DNA of 64,000 bases from Pontibacter kalidii (GTDB taxonomy: Bacteria > Bacteroidota > Bacteroidia > Cytophagales > Hymenobacteraceae). The notes under the pieces are model-generated. The model was not told the origin of the DNA, ran no database searches, and saw only the letters and a list, made by a program, of their open reading frames with translations. Both the position numbers and the translations under genes were made by a program. The stretch is taken from contig NZ_CP111079.1 in assembly GCF_026278245.1 (NCBI RefSeq), positions 62,001-126,000 of the forward strand. Reading direction: 5' to 3'. Shown here one piece after another: positions 1 to 7,764 of the stretch. How positions within the stretch are numbered: position 1 is the stretch's first letter; every line of letters begins with the position of its first letter.

Positions 1-2
1 GT

Positions 3-29
3 TGGACAGGTGGTGACCAGTCCCTACAA
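3..29. repeat. short dispersed repeat, copy 1
   Basis: TGGACAGGT then GTCCCTACAA, an imperfect inverted repeat around GGACAGG/CCTGTCC, recurs at 1290-1317 with internal changes. It lies just upstream of the aminotransferase start and belongs to the intergenic repeat clutter of this genome. Confidence 0.5.
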
Positions 30-68
30 AGCTGTAACTCCTAAACTCTCTAACTTATAAACTCTCCC

Positions 69-1178
69 ATGCAGCCATTGCCATACTTCCAGTTCAGAGA
101 TTTTCCGGCGGGCCTGGAGGCGCAGGTACAGCAGGCATTACAGGAGGCTGTGACCGGAAGGCAGTACGTGCTGGGGCCGCAGGTACAGGCCTTTGAGCGG
201 GAGTTTGCTACCTACTTGGGAGCTGGCGCAGCGGTAGGCGTGGGCAATGGCTACGACGCCTTGGTCATTGCCTTGAGAGCGTTAGGAGTGGGAGCCGGAG
301 ATGAGGTGGTACTGCCGGTGCATACCTTTATCGCCACGGTAAACGCAGTGCTGCAGGTGGGGGCAAAGCCGGTGCTGGCCGAGCCGGATAAGTATACCTA
401 TAACCTCACCGCTGAAACTGCCGCCCGCTACATCACCCCCAAAACGAAGGCCATATTGGCCGTGCACCTCTACGGGCAGGTCTGCCCGATGGAAGAGTTG
501 CAGGGGTTGTCACAATCCCAAAATATAAAGCTGCTGGAGGATGCCGCACAGGCACATGGTGCAACGTATAAAAACCAGCTGGCAGGAAGTATAGGCGATG
601 CCGCAGCGTTCAGCTTTTACCCTACCAAAAACCTGGGCGCCTTAGGCGATGCCGGTGCCGTGGTGACTTCTGATAATGCTGTGGAAGCCTTTGCCAGAAA
701 GTATAGGAATTATGGTGAGAGCCAAAAGTATACTTCGGAGCAGGTAGGTATAAACTCGCGGCTGGATGAGCTGCAGGCGGCGGTGTTGCGGGTAAAGCTG
801 CAGCACCTGGAGGCACTGAATACCGAGCGGAAGCGCCTGGCACACGTATACCTGCAGGAGTTGCAAAACACCGGTGACCTTATACTTCCGCAAACAGCAC
901 CCCACTGCGGGCATGTTTACCACATCTTCAACATCCGCACCAGGTATAGAAACGAGCTGCAGGCCTACCTGCAGGAGCAGGGCATAGGCACAGCCATTCA
1001 TTACCCCATACCAATGCACCTGCAACCGGCTTATACTTTCTTGAGTCACAGAGCAGGTGATTTCCCGATAGCAGAGAAATTGGCTAGCACCAGCCTCAGT
1101 CTGCCGCTTTTTCCCGGCCTAACCGAGGCTGAGCAGCAGCGGGTGGTGGAGAAGGTAAAGGCGTTTTTCGGGCGGTAG
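69..1178 (+). CDS. DegT/DnrJ/EryC1/StrS family sugar aminotransferase
   Basis: PLP-dependent aminotransferase of 369 residues, a normal length for the family that transaminates keto-sugar nucleotides during O-antigen, capsule or glycan biosynthesis. The internal-aldimine lysine is K187 in SFYPTKNLGALGD, and LLEDAAQAHGA around D158 is the conserved segment that contacts the cofactor. The C-terminal half carries the expected GHVYHIF and GIGTAIHYPIPMHLQPAY substrate-binding segments. A family 2 glycosyltransferase follows 830 bases downstream, which fits a role in a surface polysaccharide, although a repeat island separates them. Closest in feel to FdtB-type 3-keto-6-deoxyhexose aminotransferases; the exact sugar cannot be told from sequence alone. 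Confidence 0.93.
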   Translation: MQPLPYFQFRDFPAGLEAQVQQALQEAVTGRQYVLGPQVQAFEREFATYLGAGAAVGVGNGYDALVIALRALGVGAGDEVVLPVHTFIATVNAVLQVGAKPVLAEPDKYTYNLTAETAARYITPKTKAILAVHLYGQVCPMEELQGLSQSQNIKLLEDAAQAHGATYKNQLAGSIGDAAAFSFYPTKNLGALGDAGAVVTSDNAVEAFARKYRNYGESQKYTSEQVGINSRLDELQAAVLRVKLQHLEALNTERKRLAHVYLQELQNTGDLILPQTAPHCGHVYHIFNIRTRYRNELQAYLQEQGIGTAIHYPIPMHLQPAYTFLSHRAGDFPIAEKLASTSLSLPLFPGLTEAEQQRVVEKVKAFFGR

Positions 1179-1435
1179 TGATTATTGCTTGACTGCACCG
1201 AATCCAACCACCCCTGCCCCTCCTTAGCCAAGGAGGGGCAGGGGTGGTTGCTATAGTTGAAGTATAAATGCTATAGCCAATGTTCTCGCGTGGACAGGTA
1301 GCGGCCTGTCCCTACAAGTATAAACCCACCCCTAGCCCCTCCGAGGAGGGGAATTATCCGCAGGCGATTACATCCCCCTGCCCCCTTCAAAGGGGGACTT
1401 GGTTCAAGCTCCGTTAGCAGCAGCTATCGAAATGA

Positions 1436-1565
1436 TACCCAGTCCTTGGGTTGAGCGCCTTCTATTGATGCGGTGCTGAGCTTGCTCAGCAGCCCGGAGC
1501 GGAGTGAGGAGCAGCTTCAATAGGCCGCGCGATGCCAAAGGACGAGCCCGCTCGGGCTGGAGAGC
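1436..1565. repeat. structured repeat core, copy A
   Basis: Shares ACCCAGTCCTTGGGTTGAG, GCGCCTTCTA, GCGCGATGCC and GGCTGGAGAGCA with the copies at 13634-13754 and 30268-30395. It can fold into a GCGC pairing (1455-1458 with 1527-1530), a helix CTATTGA (1462-1468) with TCAATAG (1517-1523), and a hairpin AGCCC-GCTC-GGGCT (1545-1558). The inner segment 1469-1516, holding hairpin GCTGAGC/GCTCAGC, differs completely between copies. Strand of any transcript is unknown. Confidence 0.65.
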
Positions 1566-1858
1566 ACCACAGTCGAAAATGAAACGAGTAGGGTGTAAAG
1601 CTGTGGATCAGCAGTAGCTAGCAAGGATAGCTTGGTTCATGTGGAAGGAAGCAGCAGCTAATAGAGGCAGCTAGTGAATTATAAAGTACAAACTGGCAAG
1701 TATAAGTATGGCTCTGCGAGCCACTCGGATTACACATCCGAGAGTATAACAAGGCACGGGTTGCAAACCCGCGCCAGCAAATGTATTCTGGAGGATGAAC
1801 GGCAGCTAGCAAGTATAGCTTGTGCCAAACAGCAGGAAGCAGGGGCTAAGAAAAGGAA

Positions 1859-1878
1859 CAAGCGGACGCTTGCGCCAG
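1859..1878 (+). repeat. hairpin plus CGCCAG repeat
   Basis: CAAGCGGACGCTTG followed by CGCCAG. Other members in island A are GGGTTGCAAACCC-G-CGCCAG (1758-1777) and CAAGTATACATACTTG-CGCCAG (1955-1976). Stems differ but remain self-complementary while the tail is constant. Confidence 0.7.
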
Positions 1879-2008
1879 AAAAGTATAAAGTATAGCTAAA
1901 GTAAGATAGCTTTCCAAGCCAGTTGAGTTACAAATCCAACACCATAGTAGGACACAAGTATACATACTTGCGCCAGAAGTGTATGAAGTATAATCCCTAT
2001 CTTCGCCC

Positions 2009-2950
2009 ATGCCCCAACCGCTCGTCTCCATCATCTGCCTGTGCTATAACCATGAGCGCTTCCTGCGCGAAGCCTTGGATTCTGTTTTAGCGCAGACTTA
2101 CCCGAACCTGGAGATCCTCATCGTAGACGACTGCAGCACCGACAACAGCGTCCGCATTATCCGCGAGTACGTGCGGGCGCACCCGCAGCTAAAGTTCATC
2201 AGCACGGGTCAGAACCAGGGCAACACCAAGGCCTTTAACATTGGCTGGCGCGCCAGTGCAGGCGAATTCATACTCGACTTTGCCACCGACGATGTGCTGC
2301 TGCCCGAGCGGGTGGCGCAGCAGGTAGCGCAGTTTCAGAGCCTGGGCCCGGAGTATGGGGTGGTATACAGTGATGCGGAGTATATCTCTGATGATTCTAA
2401 GCACTTGTACTACCACAGCCAGAAGTATAAAGCTGCCCCGGATGGTGATGTGTTTGCTGAGGTGCTGGAAAGATACTTTATCTGTCCGCCTACCATGCTC
2501 ATCCGCCGTGAGGTGTTTGAGGAATTACACGGTTACGACGAAGGGTTAGCCTATGAAGACTTCGACTTCTGGGTGCGCTCCGCCCGGAAGTATAAGTATG
2601 CCTACCTGCCCGAAATAACCACCCAACGACGCCTGCACCATAGCTCCCTTTCTAGTGGATGGTATGGGAAAGGCAACCAATTGCTGGCTTCCACTGTTGT
2701 AGTATGCAAGAGAGCCGCAGAGCTGGTACAGACGGAGCACGAACGCAACGCACTGGCCGGGCGGCTGAAGTATGAGGCGCGGCATGCTTACCTGACCGGG
2801 AATTTTACCGAGGCGGAGCAGTTGCTGCAGCTACTGAAACAAACCACACGCACCCCATTTTTGTACCGGCTTATCGGGCATTTAAACAGGTGCAAAATCG
2901 ACCTCGGTTTCCTCCGCAAGTACTACAACAGGCTACGGTATCGGCAGTAA
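2009..2950 (+). CDS. family 2 glycosyltransferase
   Basis: A 313-residue GT-A fold glycosyltransferase that would move a sugar from a nucleotide-sugar donor to a growing glycan on the cytoplasmic side of the membrane. The N-terminal signature is CLCYNHERFLREALDSV followed by ILIVDDCSTDNS (nucleotide-binding aspartates), and DFATDDVLLPER supplies the DxD-like metal site. Further on, GYDEGLAYEDFDFW is the typical acceptor/catalytic ED segment. No transmembrane helix is evident. It probably cooperates with the sugar aminotransferase upstream, but no polymerase or flippase is seen here. Donor and acceptor are unknown. Confidence 0.92.
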   Translation: MPQPLVSIICLCYNHERFLREALDSVLAQTYPNLEILIVDDCSTDNSVRIIREYVRAHPQLKFISTGQNQGNTKAFNIGWRASAGEFILDFATDDVLLPERVAQQVAQFQSLGPEYGVVYSDAEYISDDSKHLYYHSQKYKAAPDGDVFAEVLERYFICPPTMLIRREVFEELHGYDEGLAYEDFDFWVRSARKYKYAYLPEITTQRRLHHSSLSSGWYGKGNQLLASTVVVCKRAAELVQTEHERNALAGRLKYEARHAYLTGNFTEAEQLLQLLKQTTRTPFLYRLIGHLNRCKIDLGFLRKYYNRLRYRQ

Positions 2951-3110
2951 ATAGCACTGATTTGTTTACCTTCTCTTCAATTATCCGTAAGCTAGAGTTA
3001 AACCGGCTTTTAATGGATTTTTCGGTATAGTGAGCCCCTTAATCACCAAAATTAGGTGTTTCTGCAGCTAATTTGTCAGGGTTACGGGTCACTATCAATA
3101 TTTTAATAGC

Positions 3111-3118
3111 TATATTTG
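3111..3118 (+). promoter_or_regulatory. -7 box of desaturase promoter
   Basis: TATATTTG matches the Bacteroidota -7 consensus TAnnTTTG and lies 23 bases before the ATG at 3142. It supports that ATG rather than the in-frame TTG at 3073, which would start upstream of the promoter. Confidence 0.5.
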
Positions 3119-3141
3119 GCATTCAATTAAACAACAGCAAC

Positions 3142-4122
3142 ATGATTACATCAGCACTCGCCTCCCGTGCAGAAGTTATAAAATGGATGGAAGACTTCGT
3201 GGGAGAAAAGATCTCCGAGTTTCTTAAAACCGTAGAAGATAGCTGGCAACCAGCCGACCTTTTACCGGACGCCACCGTTGATAACTTCTTTGATGAAGTA
3301 AAGGAATTGCGCGAGCGTGCCCGCGACTTGAGCTACGACCTGCTGGCCGTGCTGGTGGGCGACACCATTACAGAAGAGGCACTGCCTACCTATGAGAGCT
3401 GGCTGATGACGATAGAAGGCCTGCCGAAAGACCCGCAAGGCCCATGGATGAAGTGGAACCGCGCCTGGACGGCCGAGGAAAACCGCCATGGCGACGCCCT
3501 GAACCGTTACTTGTACCTGAGCGGGCGAATCAACATGCGTGAGATGGAGGCCTCTACGCAGTACCTGATCGCTGACGGATTTGACCTGCAGACAGATGAT
3601 GACCCATACCGCTCGTTTGTTTATACTTCTTTCCAGGAGACAGCTACCAATATCTCGCACCGCCGCGTGGCCCAGATTGCCAAGAAGCAGGGCGATAACC
3701 AGTTGGCTAAACTGTGTGGCCACGTAGCAGCCGATGAGGCCCGCCACGCCAAGGCCTACAAAGCGTTCGTAAGCAAGATTTTTGAGGCCGACCCGAACGA
3801 GATGATGCTGGCCTTCGAAGACATGATGCGCAAGAAGATCGTGATGCCGGCTCATTATATGCGCGAACTGGGAGTAGACCTGGGTAAAACCTTCGGCCAC
3901 TTTACAGATGCCGCGCAACGCATGGGCGTTTATACCTCGGCAGACTACACCGATATCCTGGACGGCCTGATCAAGGAATGGAAGATCGAAACGCTTACTG
4001 GCTTGGACGAGGCCGGCGAGCGTGCCCGTGACTATGTAATGGCCCTGCCAGCCCGCCTGAAGCGCGTGGCAGAACGCATGAAAGTGCCAGAGTTAGAATA
4101 CAAGTTCCGCTGGATAGCGTAA
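3142..4122 (+). CDS. acyl-ACP desaturase
   Basis: Soluble di-iron fatty acid desaturase (FA_desaturase_2/stearoyl-ACP desaturase type), 326 residues. It introduces a double bond into ACP-bound acyl chains using oxygen and reduced ferredoxin, adjusting membrane fluidity. The two metal-ligand motifs are visible as WTAEENRHGDALNRY and HVAADEARHAKAYKAF, both carrying the E-x-x-H arrangement. The start is taken at the ATG after the promoter box; a longer reading from TTG 3073 adds 23 residues with no family character. It is a single-gene unit, closed by a strong terminator at 4142-4180. Confidence 0.93.
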   Translation: MITSALASRAEVIKWMEDFVGEKISEFLKTVEDSWQPADLLPDATVDNFFDEVKELRERARDLSYDLLAVLVGDTITEEALPTYESWLMTIEGLPKDPQGPWMKWNRAWTAEENRHGDALNRYLYLSGRINMREMEASTQYLIADGFDLQTDDDPYRSFVYTSFQETATNISHRRVAQIAKKQGDNQLAKLCGHVAADEARHAKAYKAFVSKIFEADPNEMMLAFEDMMRKKIVMPAHYMRELGVDLGKTFGHFTDAAQRMGVYTSADYTDILDGLIKEWKIETLTGLDEAGERARDYVMALPARLKRVAERMKVPELEYKFRWIA

Positions 4123-4141
4123 GCAGCAGGAAATAAAGTAT

Positions 4142-4180
4142 AAAGAAGGGCAGGTTGCAGCAGCAGCCTGCCCTTCTTTA
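4142..4180 (+). terminator. intrinsic terminator after desaturase
   Basis: A perfect 13-bp stem AAAGAAGGGCAGG (4142-4154) with its complement at 4167-4179 and a 12-base loop, ending in a short T run. It begins 20 bases after the stop codon. Confidence 0.85.
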
Positions 4181-4431
4181 TGTTACCATCCCCCGGCCCC
4201 TTACTAAAAACAGGAAGGGGAGTTAAAGAATCTGCCGCAAGCGTCCGCTTGTGCCTCATAGCTGCATGTACGGAGGCACAAGCGGACGCTTGCGCCATGT
4301 ATTATAGGGTGAAGGATACCGTGTACAGGGCCATCTTTTCTTTTACAAGTATAAATCCTCTACCACCGTATAAAACACTATGCAAGAACATTAGAGGGCG
4401 CTGCGTTGTTGAAGTATAAACCAGATAATGT
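4181..4431. repeat. intergenic region with 19-bp inverted repeat
   Basis: Between desaturase terminator and the VWA gene. A perfect 19-bp inverted repeat, GCAAGCGTCCGCTTGTGCC at 4237-4255 and its complement at 4275-4293, is built of two oppositely oriented copies of the CAAGCGGACGCTTG hairpin. The right one carries the usual CGCCA tail (4293-4297), the left one a CGGCAG tail read on the minus strand. No gene is seen. Confidence 0.7.
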
Positions 4432-5532
4432 ATGGCTTTAGGATATCGATTCACAGATTATGTACCTCCGCAGGATGATAAGCCGGGCTTCGAGTCGCTG
4501 CTGAAGATCTTTATGCAGCTCGTGACCATTACCTCGGGCGATGTGGGGGAGGCGCTCAACTGGCTCAGTTCGCTGGACAAGCAGTATAACCTGACCGGCG
4601 ACGAGTACGGCATCGGCGACTTTATAGAGGATCTGAAAAAGAAAGGTTACCTCGATGAAAACCCGCAGGAGCGGGGCGCTTTCCAGCTTACCGCCAAGAG
4701 TGAGCAAAGTATAAGAAGGAGTGCGCTGGAAGAGATCTTCGGCAAACTGAAGAAAGGCACCAAAGGCAGCCACGCCACGCCGCACACCGGCATCGGCGAC
4801 GAAGCCAGCACCGACCGCCGCGAGTACCGCTTCGGCGACGCGCTGGAGCAGATCTCCATGACCGACTCGCTGCGCAACGCCCAGGTAAACCACGGCATCG
4901 GCGACCTGCGCCTGACCGAGCAGGACCTGGAGGTAACCGAAACAGAGCATAAAACGCAGGCCTCCACGGTGCTGATGATCGACATCTCGCACTCCATGAT
5001 CCTGTATGGTGAAGACCGCATCACGCCTGCCAAAAAAGTAGCCATGGCGCTGGCCGAGCTCATCAAGCAAAAGTACCCGAAAGATACCCTGGACATACTG
5101 GTGTTTGGCAACGATGCCTGGCAGATAGAGGTAAAGGACCTGCCATACTTGGAGGTGGGGCCCTATCATACCAATACCGTAGCAGGACTGGAGCTGGCCA
5201 TGGATATTCTCCGCAAGCGCAAAACGCCGAACAAGCAGATCTTCATGATCACCGACGGAAAGCCCACCTGCCTTAAGGAGGGGTTGCGCTACTATAAAAA
5301 CAGCTTCGGGCTGGACCGGAAAGTGGTGAACAAAACGCTGAACCTGGCCGCCCAGTGCCGCCGCCTCAAGATCCCGATCACCACGTTTATGATCGCCTCA
5401 GACCCTTACCTGCAGCAATTCGTAGACGAGTTCACGAAGGTAAATAACGGGCAGGCCTATTACAGCAGCCTGAAAGGCCTTGGCCACCTGGTGTTCCGCG
5501 ACTATGGCCGCAACCGCAAAAAGAGCTTTTAG
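4432..5532 (+). CDS. VWA domain protein (MoxR partner)
   Basis: A 366-residue cytoplasmic protein with a C-terminal von Willebrand factor A domain. The MIDAS metal site begins with MIDISHSM (DxSxS) and continues with ITDGKPT. The N-terminal 170 residues are charged and uncharacterised, with repeated GIGD motifs (YGIGDFIEDL, TGIGDEAST, HGIGDLRLT). The next gene encodes a MoxR/ChlI-type AAA+ ATPase; such ATPase-VWA pairs act together as chaperone-like modules that insert metal or remodel client proteins. There is no bacteriochlorophyll gene nearby, so a magnesium chelatase role is unlikely. Client unknown. Confidence 0.85.
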   Translation: MALGYRFTDYVPPQDDKPGFESLLKIFMQLVTITSGDVGEALNWLSSLDKQYNLTGDEYGIGDFIEDLKKKGYLDENPQERGAFQLTAKSEQSIRRSALEEIFGKLKKGTKGSHATPHTGIGDEASTDRREYRFGDALEQISMTDSLRNAQVNHGIGDLRLTEQDLEVTETEHKTQASTVLMIDISHSMILYGEDRITPAKKVAMALAELIKQKYPKDTLDILVFGNDAWQIEVKDLPYLEVGPYHTNTVAGLELAMDILRKRKTPNKQIFMITDGKPTCLKEGLRYYKNSFGLDRKVVNKTLNLAAQCRRLKIPITTFMIASDPYLQQFVDEFTKVNNGQAYYSSLKGLGHLVFRDYGRNRKKSF

Positions 5533-5826
5533 AAATTATCCCTTGAGGACAAACAAGAGCGAGAGTTCGCCGTTTGCGAGCACCGCCCAATAAGGGTATT
5601 TCATTTAATGAGATGGAGAAAAAGGATCTTTGTCATTCTGTTAAGAAGTTTGGTTAAAGGGAGGTTAAGCTCAAACTACTAGCTACCAAGATTCTTCCAG
5701 GATGATAAAAAAGAAGTATGATTACACCCCTGTAGTCCCCTCAAGGGGAAAGCTGTTAGAATAATAGAATAAACCATCACAACCAATAAACTGGTTACTG
5801 ATAATTGCTAACTGATAACTGCACAA
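5533..5826. repeat. intergenic gap with TGTCATTCTG-type repeat
   Basis: Holds a repeat of about 80 bases (roughly 5632-5713) beginning TGTCATTCTGTTAAGAA and ending TTCCAGGATGATAAAAAAG. Its ends are partly complementary (GTCATTCTG/CAGGATGA). A homologous copy lies at about 22649-22748. A CCCCTCAAGGGG box follows at about 5738. No gene is visible. Confidence 0.6.
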
Positions 5827-7353
5827 ATGAACTACAACGACATACCAGCCGATAAACTACAACAGATAAAAACACTGGGCCAGCTGAAGGCAGCCGGCTA
5901 CGAGCCACAGTCGGTAAGGCAGGAACTGCGCCGCAACCTGATCAGAAGGCTGCAAAACAAGGAGGAGGTTTTCCCGGGCATCTGGGGGTACGAGGAAACC
6001 GTGATTCCGGACATGCAGCGGGCCATACTATCGATGCACCACATTAACCTGCTGGGTTTGCGCGGGCAGGCCAAAACCCGTATTGCGCGGCAGATGATCG
6101 ACCTGCTGGACGAGTACATTCCGGTAGTGCAAGGCTCCGAGCTGAATGACGACCCGCTGCACCCGCTCTCGCGCTATGCCAAAGACCTGGTGCACGAGCA
6201 CGGCGACGATACACCCATCAACTGGCTGCACCGGTCAGACCGCTATACCGAGAAACTGGCCACCCCTGACGTTTCGGTAGCCGACCTGATAGGAGATGCC
6301 GACCCGATAAAAGCGGCAACCTTGAAGCTTCCGTATTCTGACGAGCGCGTGATTCACTTCGGCTTGATCCCGCGTTCGCACCGCGGCATTTTTGTGATTA
6401 ACGAGCTGCCGGATTTGCAGGCGCGCATACAAGTTGCCCTTTTTAACATTCTGCAGGAAGGGGATATTCAGATACGTGGGTTTAAGGTGCGCATGCCGCT
6501 TGATATCCAGTTTGTGTTCACGGCCAACCCGGAGGACTATACCAACCGCGGCTCCATTGTAACACCGCTCAAAGACAGGATCGACTCCCAGATCATCACG
6601 CACTACCCGAAGACCATCGAAACAGGTAAGAAGATCACGCAGCAGGAAGCGCGTGTGAAAGACGGGCAGGACGAACTGGTGCAGACCAACGATCTGATCG
6701 GAGACCTGATAGAGCAGGTGGCCTTTGAGGCCCGCGAAAGCGAGTACGTAGATCCTAAAAGTGGTGTGTCGGCCCGACTGACGATCTCAGCTTTTGAGAA
6801 CCTGCTGAGTGCCGCCGAGCGTCGTGCGCTGCTGAATGGCGAGAGCGGAACCTACGTGCGCGTGGCAGATTTCCTGAATACCATACCATCGGTAACGGGT
6901 AAAGTGGAGCTGGTGTACGAGGGCGAGCAGGAGGGAGCCGGCCATGTGGCGCAGGTGCTGATGGGCAAGGCTATCCGCACGCAGTTCCTCAAATACTTTC
7001 CCGACCCCGACAAAGCCAAGAAAGCCAAAGAGGGCAATCCGTACAAGAAAGTAACCGACTGGTTTGGCGACGGCAACACGGTGGATATTTTGAATGATGC
7101 CTCTGCCGAGGAGTATAAAAAAGCGCTGCAAAGTATACCCGGCCTGGCCGAGCTGGTGGAAAAGCAGCAGCCCAAAGCCAAAGGCGAGGAGAAGCTGTTT
7201 ATGATGGAGTTCGCCCTGCATGGCCTGGCTGAGCACAGCCAACTCAGCAAAAGCCGCCTCAGCACCGGGCTGCAGTTCAAGGACCTGCTCAGTGGCATGT
7301 TCACGATGCCCAGCTTTGGGGAAGAGGAGGATGAGGACGATGATCAGTTTTAG
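5827..7353 (+). CDS. MoxR/ChlI-like AAA+ ATPase
   Basis: A 508-residue AAA+ ATPase of the magnesium-chelatase/MoxR group. The Walker A loop is LLGLRGQAKTR (about residues 75-85). The Walker B region reads GIFVINELPDL, with Asn in place of the usual first acidic residue, followed by the ChlI-type insert and the sensor segment FTANPEDYTNRGSIVTPLKDRI. The C-terminus ends in an acidic tail, GEEEDEDDDQF. It follows the VWA gene in the same direction, so the two probably form one functional unit in which ATP hydrolysis drives remodelling of a client bound by the VWA partner. The client is not identifiable here. Confidence 0.88.
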   Translation: MNYNDIPADKLQQIKTLGQLKAAGYEPQSVRQELRRNLIRRLQNKEEVFPGIWGYEETVIPDMQRAILSMHHINLLGLRGQAKTRIARQMIDLLDEYIPVVQGSELNDDPLHPLSRYAKDLVHEHGDDTPINWLHRSDRYTEKLATPDVSVADLIGDADPIKAATLKLPYSDERVIHFGLIPRSHRGIFVINELPDLQARIQVALFNILQEGDIQIRGFKVRMPLDIQFVFTANPEDYTNRGSIVTPLKDRIDSQIITHYPKTIETGKKITQQEARVKDGQDELVQTNDLIGDLIEQVAFEARESEYVDPKSGVSARLTISAFENLLSAAERRALLNGESGTYVRVADFLNTIPSVTGKVELVYEGEQEGAGHVAQVLMGKAIRTQFLKYFPDPDKAKKAKEGNPYKKVTDWFGDGNTVDILNDASAEEYKKALQSIPGLAELVEKQQPKAKGEEKLFMMEFALHGLAEHSQLSKSRLSTGLQFKDLLSGMFTMPSFGEEEDEDDDQF

Positions 7354-7391
7354 GAGTTTGAGAGTTTAGGAGTTAGAGAGTTTATTTACTC

Positions 7392-7430
7392 AAAGCGAAG
7401 GTGCAAGGTGTTTGTGCCTTCGCTTTTTTA
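7392..7430. terminator. bidirectional intrinsic terminator
   Basis: Stem AAAGCGAAGG/CCTTCGCTTT followed by a T run on the plus strand and A residues on the other side. It sits between two convergent genes and can serve both. Confidence 0.75.
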
Positions 7431-7454
7431 TTTATGGCTCAGAGGGAAGGAAGG

Positions 7455-7745
7455 TTAGTTTGATAGCAGGGCAGTGGCAATGCTTTCCCACTCTTGCTCC
7501 AGCGTTTGCTGCGGCCTCTTTCTTCCTGCGCGGCTGTACCAGTAGTCAGCGTTCCACGTGTCGCCCTCCTGGCGGTGCAGGTAAGCGTGTATCCAGGCGG
7601 CGTTTTTATCCGGCAGGTCCTGTATCAGTTCATGGGCCTTGTCCCAATCGCCTTTGGCTTCGTGCCACAGCGCCTGCAGGTATACCGAGGCTTCCGGTGG
7701 CGGAGTGGGAGCAGAGAGGCTGGCTTTGAAGGTGGTGAGGGTCAT
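7455..7745 (-). CDS. conserved small protein of unknown function
   Basis: 96 residues, no signal peptide or membrane segment. It has the look of a short helical repeat protein: ASVYLQALWHEAKGDWDKAHELIQ, then AWIHAYLHRQEGDTWNADYWYSRAGR, which I recognise as a motif of small proteins found in Bacteroidota and some Proteobacteria with no assigned role. It is convergent with the AAA+ gene and shares a terminator with it. Codon use matches neighbours, unlike the overlapping reading frames. Confidence 0.7.
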   Translation of the reverse strand: MTLTTFKASLSAPTPPPEASVYLQALWHEAKGDWDKAHELIQDLPDKNAAWIHAYLHRQEGDTWNADYWYSRAGRKRPQQTLEQEWESIATALLSN

Positions 7746-7764
7746 AACTACTTGTACTGCTACT

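Larger units (their letters stand above)
1179..2008. repeat. intergenic repeat island A
   Basis: This 830-base gap carries no credible gene. It holds, in order: a perfect 21-bp hairpin (1205-1225 with 1230-1250) made of CCACCCCTGCCCCTCC and its complement; the short GGACAGG repeat (1290-1317); a CCCCTCC/GGAGGGG box (about 1327-1351); a structured core element (1436-1565); AGCTTGGTTCA...GGAAGCAG...GCTA tandem-like units (about 1398-1428, 1629-1660, 1811-1840); and hairpins followed by CGCCAG (1758-1777, 1859-1878, 1955-1976). The same modules in the same order recur at 13430-13960 and, in part, at 30100-30645. Confidence 0.8.

Noticed and set aside
1674..1895. Short frames within repeat islands
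   Set aside because: They consist of the hairpin and AGTATA repeats and differ between island copies.
3073..3141. Longer desaturase start at TTG 3073
   Set aside because: It lies upstream of the TATATTTG box and adds residues unlike the family.
4432..7353. Magnesium chelatase for chlorophyll
   Set aside because: No ChlH or other pigment genes nearby; the MoxR-VWA explanation suffices.
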